NCBI RefSeq assembly: GCF_014779765.1
Contig: NZ_JACXZA010000009.1
Location: 1 to 64,000, forward strand
Direction of reading: 5' to 3'
Length of the DNA stretch: 64,000 nt
From: Paenibacillus terricola
GTDB taxonomy: Bacteria; Bacillota; Bacilli; Paenibacillales; Paenibacillaceae
The translations under genes and the position numbers were made by a program. Below the pieces are notes generated by a model. The model made no database searches, was not told the origin of the DNA, and saw only the letters and a list, made by a program, of their open reading frames with translations. This document shows, one piece after another, positions 26,371 through 32,566 of the stretch (position 1 is its first letter; the number at the start of each line of letters is the position of its first letter).

Positions 26371-26420
26371 CCATTTCTATGATCTTTTTATTACTATCCT
26401 TGCTGATCTTTCACCATTTA

Positions 26421-27479
26421 TTATTTCAATGCTTCCGTAACGAACGTGTCGTTCACAGCGTCCTTGAACGAAATTTGTTTCTTAATAAATTTGTTCTCGT
26501 ACAGGATATCGCTCGACGCTTGTTGTGCATCCAGTGCAGCCTGTGTATAAGCCGACAGAATCGGCGTGGAATTCTCGAGAACCTGCTTGACCGTATCGAT
26601 CGACATCTTCGTCTGATCCGAGAAGATTTGCGCGGACTCATCCTCATGGGCAAGCTCATAATCGACGGTTTGTTTGTATACCTTCAGGAATTCGACGACA
26701 AGCTCCGGATGTTCCTTAGCAAACTTCGTATGGGCAATGAGAGACGTAGGCGACAACACTTCCGTATCCGACTCCACGATGCGGGCTTTGCCGGCATTCA
26801 CATTTTGCGTAATGTAAGGATCCCATGCAACCCAGCCGTCCAGCTTGCCGCTCTCGAATGCAGCTTGCGCGTCATCCATCTGCAGGTTGATAATGTTGAC
26901 GTCAGAGATCGACAGGCCAACCGCATCAAGCACCTTGATCAAATAAACGTTGGCAACCGTGCCTTTCGGCAGGCCAATCGTCTTGCCCTTCACATCCTCC
27001 AGCTTCTGGATCGGGGAGTTAGGCGGAACGAGCAGGCGAGCTCCGGATTTGCCCTCGGAGTTGAGGCCGATGATTTCAAATGGCAGCTTGTTCGAAATGC
27101 CGGCGATCGTCGCGCCGTCTCCTAGGAACGAGAGATCGACGCGTCCAGCTACAAGCGATTCCAGCAGCGGCGGGCCGCTCGGGAACTTGCTCCACACGAC
27201 TTCAGCGTTCAGCTTGCTGAAAGCTTCTTCATAGAAGCCCTTCTCTTTGGCAATAATGAGCGGGCTGAGACCGCCGTTGATCGCAATGTTCACCTTAACT
27301 TTATCGCCGCTGGGCTTGGACGTTTCGTCAGATGCCGCAGCGCCTTCGGTCGTCTGAGACGACGAGCCTTGCGCCGAATGATCCTTCGCATTGTCCTTCT
27401 TATCGCCGCATGCCGCTACCACGAACGTCAATATAACTGCCAATGCCATTACCAGACCTGCTCTTGTCCACTTCACCAT
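26421..27479 (-). CDS. ssuA: Sulfonate ABC transporter substrate-binding lipoprotein
   Basis: 352 residues: lipoprotein signal (VVAACGDKK, Cys near 24), a Ser/Thr-rich linker, then a periplasmic-binding-type fold of the SsuA/TauA class (VNIAINGGLSPLIIAKEKGF, FPSGPPLLESLVAGRVDLSFLGDGATI, GLPKGTVANVYLI, DGWVAWDPYI). It captures alkanesulfonates, taurine or similar compounds for the SsuBC transporter encoded divergently at 29160-30814. It follows the dioxygenase gene by 76 nt and is probably cotranscribed with it. Confidence 0.9.
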   Translation of the reverse strand: MVKWTRAGLVMALAVILTFVVAACGDKKDNAKDHSAQGSSSQTTEGAAASDETSKPSGDKVKVNIAINGGLSPLIIAKEKGFYEEAFSKLNAEVVWSKFPSGPPLLESLVAGRVDLSFLGDGATIAGISNKLPFEIIGLNSEGKSGARLLVPPNSPIQKLEDVKGKTIGLPKGTVANVYLIKVLDAVGLSISDVNIINLQMDDAQAAFESGKLDGWVAWDPYITQNVNAGKARIVESDTEVLSPTSLIAHTKFAKEHPELVVEFLKVYKQTVDYELAHEDESAQIFSDQTKMSIDTVKQVLENSTPILSAYTQAALDAQQASSDILYENKFIKKQISFKDAVNDTFVTEALK

Positions 27480-27555
27480 GCTGGTTTCCCCCTCAATCTC
27501 ATCTCTGTATGAATGTAATTAGGCCACTTCTATCCCAATCGATTCCGAAGGAATC

Positions 27556-28482
27556 TTAATAAGGAATGTCTCCAATGATCGATACGCGTTCTGCTACGCG
27601 GACGTTCGGGAAGTAATCGGATACGGCGTAGTGCTGCGTCGCACGGTTGTCCCAGAATGCGATCGAGTTTTTCTCCCAGTGGAAGCGTACTTGATACTCT
27701 GGAATCTTGGCTTGCGCGAACAGGTATTGCAGAAGCTCTTCGCTTTCTTCGGGCTCAAGTCCGACGATGCGGATCGTGAATGCAGCATTAACGAACAACG
27801 TCTTGCGGCCCGTCTCCGGATGCGTACGAACAATTGGATGTTCTGCAGCCGGGAATTCGATTTGCTTCTCAGCCAGACGCTCCGGCGTCAGTGCGCGGCC
27901 GAACGAAGGTGTGAAGTCATGAATCGCTTTCAGACCATCGATTCGTTCTTTTATTTCATCTGGCAGGTTATCATATGCTGCTGCCTGGTCGGACCACAGC
28001 GTGTCGCCGCCGAATGGCGGAACTTCCGACAAGCGGAGTACGGAACCGAATGCCGGATTCACACGCCACGTTACGTCCGTGTGCCAGATATTCTCCATGC
28101 CTGTTACATTCTTATCCTTCGCGAAACGAGTCACTTCCTCTGAGTTGCCTTGCGGCAGGAAAGGATGCTTCTCCAGCTCGCCCCACAGCTTCGCGAATGC
28201 GAGATGCTGTTCATTCGTAATATCCTGATTGCGGAAGAACAGTACTTTGAATTCGAGGAAAGCGCGGCGGATTTCAGCTTGCAGCTCTGGTCCTACCGGC
28301 TGCCTCAAGTCTACGCCTTCAATCTCTGCACCGATGACCGGGCCGAGCGGCTTAACCGTGAACAGCGTGTATGGCTGCTCTTCTACACCTTCCGGCAGAC
28401 GGCGAAGTTGGTAGATGCCTGCATGTCTCTGGCGTTTCGGTGCGTAGCTGCGGGATAGATAATCGATCGTTTGATTTGTCAT
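27556..28482 (-). CDS. TauD/TfdA-family Fe(II)/2-oxoglutarate dioxygenase
   Basis: 308 residues, the TauD fold. Iron ligands are the HTD in WHTDVTWRV and the distal His in NRATQHYAV; the 2-oxoglutarate-binding Arg is in VRVAERVSIIGD. Such enzymes hydroxylate the carbon next to the sulfonate (or sulfate ester), releasing sulfite (or sulfate), aldehyde and succinate. Being paired with ssuA and facing ssuBC, it should provide the desulfonation step, in the place usually held by the flavin enzyme SsuD. Taurine, alkanesulfonates or alkyl sulfates are all possible substrates. Confidence 0.88.
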   Translation of the reverse strand: MTNQTIDYLSRSYAPKRQRHAGIYQLRRLPEGVEEQPYTLFTVKPLGPVIGAEIEGVDLRQPVGPELQAEIRRAFLEFKVLFFRNQDITNEQHLAFAKLWGELEKHPFLPQGNSEEVTRFAKDKNVTGMENIWHTDVTWRVNPAFGSVLRLSEVPPFGGDTLWSDQAAAYDNLPDEIKERIDGLKAIHDFTPSFGRALTPERLAEKQIEFPAAEHPIVRTHPETGRKTLFVNAAFTIRIVGLEPEESEELLQYLFAQAKIPEYQVRFHWEKNSIAFWDNRATQHYAVSDYFPNVRVAERVSIIGDIPY

Positions 28483-28551
28483 GCGAATCAGCTCCTAATC
28501 ATCGTTTTATAATTTCATAGTTTGCATACCTGCTTAGTGGGATTTACGGGT

Positions 28552-28616
28552 AAAAAAAAGATTCACAGCTATAGCAGCCGAGCTCGAGCTCGCAGCGTTT
28601 ACTCTACAAGTGAATA
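28552..28616 (-). terminator. Terminator-like hairpin in the dioxygenase leader
   Basis: Minus strand: ATTCAC (28610-28615 side) pairs with GTGAAT (28561-28566), enclosing the self-complementary CGAGCTCGAGCTCG (about 28579-28592), and is followed by eight T (28552-28559). It lies ~200 nt after the promoter and 70 nt before the start codon, so it would act as a transcription attenuator. No known riboswitch consensus is visible in the leader. Confidence 0.6.
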
Positions 28617-28780
28617 CATGCATCGCTGTGGTTCGTCTCTTAAGAGCGTCCGGTTTATAAAAGCGTCTATTCGCTCGTATTAACCTTGCTCTGCGCTATA
28701 TCCGTGAATCTCCGGTTGTCCAGTCGATCCCGCTATCCAGTTGATTCGGCTTTGCTGAAGTACGTCGTTATGATGACTAA

Positions 28781-28810
28781 ATCTTATCAATCTAATTCCG
28801 AGTATGTCAA
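28781..28810 (-). promoter_or_regulatory. Promoter of the dioxygenase-ssuA unit
   Basis: Minus strand: TTGACA (28805-28810), 18-bp spacer, TAAGAT (28781-28786). The spacer contains ACTCGGAATTA (28793-28803), whose complement TAATTCCGAGT recurs in the opposing ssuBC promoter. GGAATT is part of the consensus for the sulfur regulator CymR, but the match is partial. The 28483-28780 stretch is the leader; 28811-28960 between the promoters holds nothing else clear. Confidence 0.7.
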
Positions 28811-28964
28811 TATGTTTTAAAACTTAATTTATTTCGCAATAGCCTGAAATCAATCGTTTCATCTATAGCACGGAGTAAAAAAGGGGCTGATCCGTCGAAA
28901 TCCACGCCTTAACCCCCTAATTCCATCAAGCAATTCATACTTAAATGGTGTGAATAATATGTTA

Positions 28965-29002
28965 TTGACAGGTTTAATTCCGAGTGATAGGATTGGAATT
29001 AA
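28965..29002 (+). promoter_or_regulatory. ssuBC promoter with inverted-repeat operator
   Basis: TTGACA (28965-28970), 17-bp spacer, TAGGAT (28988-28993). Overlapping it is the inverted repeat TTAATTCC-N13-GGAATTAA (28974-29002). A repressor bound here would cover the -10 box. The left arm includes TAATTCCGAGT, shared with the dioxygenase promoter. A CymR-type sulfur repressor is the best candidate, by inference. Confidence 0.7.
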
Positions 29003-29012
29003 TTCAGAAAAA

Positions 29013-29066
29013 ATGAATGCACCCGCACAAGAGTCGACCATGCGAATGGAGATTCGGAGCAAGTGA
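29013..29066 (+). CDS. Possible 17-residue leader peptide
   Basis: A short frame (MNAPAQESTMRMEIRSK) lies in the ssuBC leader and ends inside the left arm of the attenuator hairpin, the geometry of translational attenuation. It has three Met but no Cys. Against it, no ribosome binding site precedes the ATG, only an A-rich run. Confidence 0.25.
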   Translation: MNAPAQESTMRMEIRSK

Positions 29067-29125
29067 GCCTAGACGATACAGCCTTCTGCTGTCGTTAGCG
29101 TCTCGCTGCCTGAATCTCCTTTTTT
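29048..29125 (+). terminator. Attenuator-type terminator in the ssuBC leader
   Basis: GGAGATTC (29048-29055) pairs perfectly with GAATCTCC (29112-29119), with an inner hairpin AGACGATACAGC / GCTGTCGTTAGCGTCT, followed by six T (29120-29125). It lies between the promoter and the ssuB start at 29160. There is no gene upstream in this direction for it to terminate, so it must act on the ssuBC transcript itself. Confidence 0.75.
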
Positions 29126-29159
29126 GATTCTATTATTACCTCACAAGGATGTGTTGAAT

Positions 29160-29939
29160 ATGACAACGACGACGAAAGCACTGCTCGAGATCGACAACGT
29201 CAGCAAAATATTTCGGAACGGCGCCAGCACCACTCATGTGCTCGACCGACTAAGCCTGAATGCCACGGAAGGCGACTTCGTGACCGTCATCGGTCCGAGC
29301 GGCTGCGGCAAAAGCACGCTGCTAAAGATTATTGCCGGCCTCGACACCGACTACGTGGGCAGCGTCAACATTGAGAATCGCAAGGTTGATCGGCCATCGC
29401 AGGAGAAAGGGTTTATTTTTCAAGAGCATCGCCTGTTCCCTTGGTTGAATGTCGAGAGCAACATCGCCGCCGATCTGTCGCTCAGCAAACCGGAAGTTCG
29501 TGAACGCGTCAATGAGTTAATTAAGCTAGTGAAGCTGGAAGGCTTCGAAAAAGCGTATCCGCGCCAAATTTCCGGCGGCATGTCGCAGCGGGTCGCGATT
29601 GCAAGAGCGCTGCTTCGCAAGCCGAAGGTACTGCTGCTGGATGAACCATTCGGAGCGCTGGATGCGTTCACTCGCGCCCATCTGCAGGAAGCGCTGCTCG
29701 AAATTTGGCAGACGAACCGCACGACGATGGTGCTCGTTACGCATGATATTGACGAGGCCGTGTTCCTCTCCAGCCGTGTCGTCGTCATGGATGCGAAGCC
29801 CGGCCGAATCAAGTCTGTCATCCCGATCGATCTGCCGTATCCGCGTAAACGTACGGGAACAGCCTTCCAGGATCTTCGGACGCATGTGCTGCGCAGCCTG
29901 GAGCATTCGGAAACCGAGGAACCAAGTTACACGATCTAA
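29160..29939 (+). CDS. ssuB: Sulfonate ABC transporter ATP-binding protein
   Basis: 259 residues: Walker [11 protein letters not shown]-loop [10 protein letters not shown], signature SGGMSQR, Walker [13 protein letters not shown], switch His in VTHDIDEAV. SsuB/TauB-type importer ATPase. The ATG at 29160 follows AAGGATG; the frame extends 12 codons upstream to a TTG that lies in the terminator tail. First gene of ssuBC, opposite to the dioxygenase and ssuA. Confidence 0.92.
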   Translation: MTTTTKALLEIDNVSKIFRNGASTTHVLDRLSLNATEGDFVTVIGPSGCGKSTLLKIIAGLDTDYVGSVNIENRKVDRPSQEKGFIFQEHRLFPWLNVESNIAADLSLSKPEVRERVNELIKLVKLEGFEKAYPRQISGGMSQRVAIARALLRKPKVLLLDEPFGALDAFTRAHLQEALLEIWQTNRTTMVLVTHDIDEAVFLSSRVVVMDAKPGRIKSVIPIDLPYPRKRTGTAFQDLRTHVLRSLEHSETEEPSYTI

Positions 29940-29983
29940 CTGCTCACAGTTAGCTGCGTTTGATAAGGAAAGGATGATTGAAT

Positions 29984-30814
29984 ATGACGACTACCGTTGC
30001 CGTACGCAGCGAACAAGCTGCCAAGCCAATTACCGACCGTCCGAAACGGACATTCCCTTGGAAAAGCGTGATACGCGGAGCCATCATTCCCGCCGCAATC
30101 ATTGCAATCTGGCAAATCCTATCCTCCAATGGCGCGATCTCCGAGACGTTGTATTCGTCGCCATGGAACATCCTTAAAGAATATTACGAGCTGACCAAGA
30201 CGGGCGAATTGCCGCATCATCTTCGTATCAGCCTCGTTCGCGCCTCGCTGGGCTTCCTATTCGGAGGCGGCGCCGGTCTGCTGATCGGCCTGCTTGTCGG
30301 CATGTCCCGTCCGGTCGAGGAAGTCGTTAACCCGACGGTCCAAATGCTGCGGACGATTCCGCTGCTTGCGATCACGCCTCTGTTCATCATGTGGTTCGGC
30401 TTCGGCGAACTGTCTAAGGTGCTGCTAATCTCGCTAGGCGCATTCTTCCCGATGTATGTGAACACATTCCTCGGTGTACGCAATGTCGATGCGAAGCTGT
30501 TCGATGTCGGCCGCGTGCTGGAGTTCAACTGGTGGAAAAGGACGACACGCCTTGTCCTCCCTGCTGCCCTGCCGAACATTCTGCTCGGCACAAGGCTGTC
30601 GCTCAGCATCGCTTGGCTCTGCTTAGTCGTCGCCGAGCTGCTTGGCGCAGAGAGCGGCGTCGGCTACATGATTCAGGACGCACGCTCATTCGTACAGACG
30701 GACGTCGTGTTCGTCGGCATTACGATCTTCGCGATCGTCGGCAAGCTGTCCGACTCAATCGTTCGCGTGCTGGAGCAGCGTCTGCTGCGCTGGCAGGATA
30801 GCTTTAAAGGTTAA
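29984..30814 (+). CDS. ssuC: Sulfonate ABC transporter permease
   Basis: About 276 residues, six helices with the importer permease loop near IGVSMGAFFPMYVNTF-like segment (seen as LISLGAFFPMYVNTFLGV and EFNWWKRTTRLVLPAALPNIL). Works with SsuB and SsuA to import sulfonates. Its start region (AAAGGATGATTGAATATGAC) is almost the same as that of ssuB, suggesting matched translation rates. It is followed by a strong terminator. Confidence 0.92.
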   Translation: MTTTVAVRSEQAAKPITDRPKRTFPWKSVIRGAIIPAAIIAIWQILSSNGAISETLYSSPWNILKEYYELTKTGELPHHLRISLVRASLGFLFGGGAGLLIGLLVGMSRPVEEVVNPTVQMLRTIPLLAITPLFIMWFGFGELSKVLLISLGAFFPMYVNTFLGVRNVDAKLFDVGRVLEFNWWKRTTRLVLPAALPNILLGTRLSLSIAWLCLVVAELLGAESGVGYMIQDARSFVQTDVVFVGITIFAIVGKLSDSIVRVLEQRLLRWQDSFKG

Positions 30815-30826
30815 TGGTTAGCGTTC

Positions 30827-30862
30827 AACCGCTCGAAGCGATGCTTCGGGCGGTTGTTTTTT
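30827..30862 (+). terminator. Terminator of ssuBC
   Basis: AACCGCTCGAAGC / GCTTCGGGCGGTT with a GAT loop, followed by six T. Confidence 0.9.
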
Positions 30863-30889
30863 GCACTTCCCAATCAGTTGTGACCAACA

Positions 30890-31083
30890 TGTGAAATATA
30901 TCACAACCTATTGTCAAACGAATCAAAGTCGCATATGATAAGACCAACAAAAGGTTGTGAATTATATCACAACTAACGACTCAACTAACCGAGGCTTCAA
31001 TGAAAGCTCGGATCTGCGGAATCGAACGTAACGCTAACGCGATCGCAGTTTTATTTTTAGCTGAGTATGTGAATTAATTCACA
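30890..31083 (+). promoter_or_regulatory. Promoter with three TGTGA-N6-TCACA sites (Rex or Fnr type)
   Basis: Promoter: TTGTCA (30911-30916), 17-bp spacer, TATGAT (30934-30939). Three palindromes: TGTGAAATATATCACA (30890-30905) just before the -35; TTGTGAATTATATCACAA (30955-30972) just after the start point; TGTGAATTAATTCACA (31068-31083) before the ribosome binding site. They fit the redox repressor Rex (TTGTGAA-N4-TTCACAA) and also Fnr (TGTGA-N6-TCACA). Sites in the leader point to repression, which suits Rex sensing NADH/NAD and an NADH-consuming gene product. Confidence 0.8.
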
Positions 31084-31106
31084 GGAAATTTGAGGAGGAA
31101 TCTCGT

Positions 31107-32435
31107 ATGAAGATCGCGGTTATTGGATGCACACATGCTGGCACGGCTGCTGTAACGCAAATGGCAAAGCTTTATCCCGAAGCTCAAATTACGGTATATG
31201 AACGTAACGACAACGTATCGTTCCTATCGTGCGGCATCGCCCTTCATGTCGGCGGCGTTGTACAGGACGTGAATAAACTATTCTACGCATCGCCACAGCA
31301 GCTGACCGCGATGGGCGTACGAATGAATATGCGCCACGACGTGTTGGACATCGACACCGAGAACCACACGCTCCGCGCACGCAATCTGGCAACCGACGAA
31401 GTAACAACCGATACGTATGACAAGATCGTCATGACAACCGGCTCGTGGCCGATCATTCCGAAGCTGGACGGCATGGAACTCGACAACATCGTCCTCTGCA
31501 AAAACTATGCGCACGCCCAGACGATCATCGACAAAGCGCAGCATGCAGACCGCATCACCGTCATTGGCGCCGGCTATATCGGAATCGAGCTCGTTGAAGC
31601 GTTCGAGATGCTAGGCAAGAAAGTTACGCTTATCGATAATATGGATCGTATTCTGTTCAAATATCTCGATCGCGAATTTACCGACGCCATCGAGCAAGAG
31701 CTGACGGCACGTGACATCGAGCTTCAGCTTGGTCAGACGGTAACCGGCTTCCGCGGCGAAGATGGCCGCGTCGATACGGTTGTAACGACCGCTGGCGAGT
31801 ATGCAACCGACCTGGTTGTCCTGTGCATCGGCTTCCGTCCGAACACCGAGCTGCTGAAAGGCCAAGTCGACATGCTGCCGAACGGCGCTATCCTGGTCGA
31901 TGAATATATGCGCACCAGCCATCCGGATGTGTTCGCCGCTGGCGACAGCTGCGCAGTCTTTTATAATCCGACGCACAAACATGCTTACATCCCGCTCGCT
32001 ACGAACGCCGTACGGATGGGAACGCTCGTTGCACGCAACCTGCTGAAGCCAACTGTCCGCTACATGGGTACGCAAGGAACGTCGGGCATCAAGATCTACG
32101 ACCTCAACATCGCATCGACGGGCATGACGGAACAAGCAGCGATTGACGCTGGCATGCAAGTGAAGACTGTACTTCTCGAAGACAACGACCGTCCGGAGTT
32201 TATGCCGACGTTCGAGAAGGTGCTCCTGAAAGTCGTATACGAAGCGGAAACAGGACGTATCGTTGGCGCACAAGTGCTGTCGAAGGATGATCTGACGCAA
32301 GCGATCAACACGATGTCGGTCTGCATCCAGAACGGCATGACGATGAACGAGCTCAGCTTCGTCGACTTCTTTTTCCAGCCGCATTATAACAAACCTTGGA
32401 ATCTGCTTAATCAAGCTGGTTTGCAGGCGATTTAA
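31107..32435 (+). CDS. FAD-dependent NADH oxidase / CoA-disulfide reductase family
   Basis: 442 residues: FAD-binding GCTHAGTAAV-type N-terminus, redox-active Cys near 42 in NVSFLSCGIAL, NAD(P)-binding VIGAGYIGIELVEAF near 150, FAD motif VFAAGDSCAV near 275, and a C-terminal dimerisation domain. The single Cys marks the group of water-forming NADH oxidases, NADH peroxidases and CoA-disulfide reductases; sequence alone does not separate them. Control by Rex-type sites favours NADH oxidase, while the adjacent sulfur genes make a thiol role conceivable. Strong GAGGAGG ribosome binding site. Confidence 0.85.
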   Translation: MKIAVIGCTHAGTAAVTQMAKLYPEAQITVYERNDNVSFLSCGIALHVGGVVQDVNKLFYASPQQLTAMGVRMNMRHDVLDIDTENHTLRARNLATDEVTTDTYDKIVMTTGSWPIIPKLDGMELDNIVLCKNYAHAQTIIDKAQHADRITVIGAGYIGIELVEAFEMLGKKVTLIDNMDRILFKYLDREFTDAIEQELTARDIELQLGQTVTGFRGEDGRVDTVVTTAGEYATDLVVLCIGFRPNTELLKGQVDMLPNGAILVDEYMRTSHPDVFAAGDSCAVFYNPTHKHAYIPLATNAVRMGTLVARNLLKPTVRYMGTQGTSGIKIYDLNIASTGMTEQAAIDAGMQVKTVLLEDNDRPEFMPTFEKVLLKVVYEAETGRIVGAQVLSKDDLTQAINTMSVCIQNGMTMNELSFVDFFFQPHYNKPWNLLNQAGLQAI

Positions 32436-32501
32436 TCACAAAAGTCACCCGCTCCCCCCCCACCGAGCAGCTCAATCTACGGCTTAGAATCCAGCAAAAT
32501 C

Positions 32502-32543
32502 GAACAGCCCGCCGCATCTCATCGAGACGCGGCGGGCTGTTTC
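32502..32543. terminator. Bidirectional terminator between convergent genes
   Basis: Perfect 12-bp stem ACAGCCCGCCGC / GCGGCGGGCTGT with TTT next to it on each strand. It serves the NADH oxidase gene and the SLH nucleotidase gene. Confidence 0.8.
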
Positions 32544-32566
32544 AACTCCATATGCGCGAGGCTAGT

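Noticed and set aside
25951-26420. Known RNA families (tmRNA, RNase P RNA, 6S, SRP RNA, T-box, ydaO-type riboswitch)
   Set aside because: None of the conserved core sequences (for example the tmRNA tag region, GAGGAAAGTCC, T-box GGTGGNACCGCG) is present on either strand.
28793-29002. Definite CymR operator
   Set aside because: GGAATT half-sites and dyad symmetry fit, but the full published CymR consensus is not met at either promoter, so it is kept only as a hypothesis.
28859-29062. 67-codon minus-strand frame in the sulfonate intergenic region
   Set aside because: It covers the ssuBC promoter and attenuator on the opposite strand and lacks a ribosome binding site.
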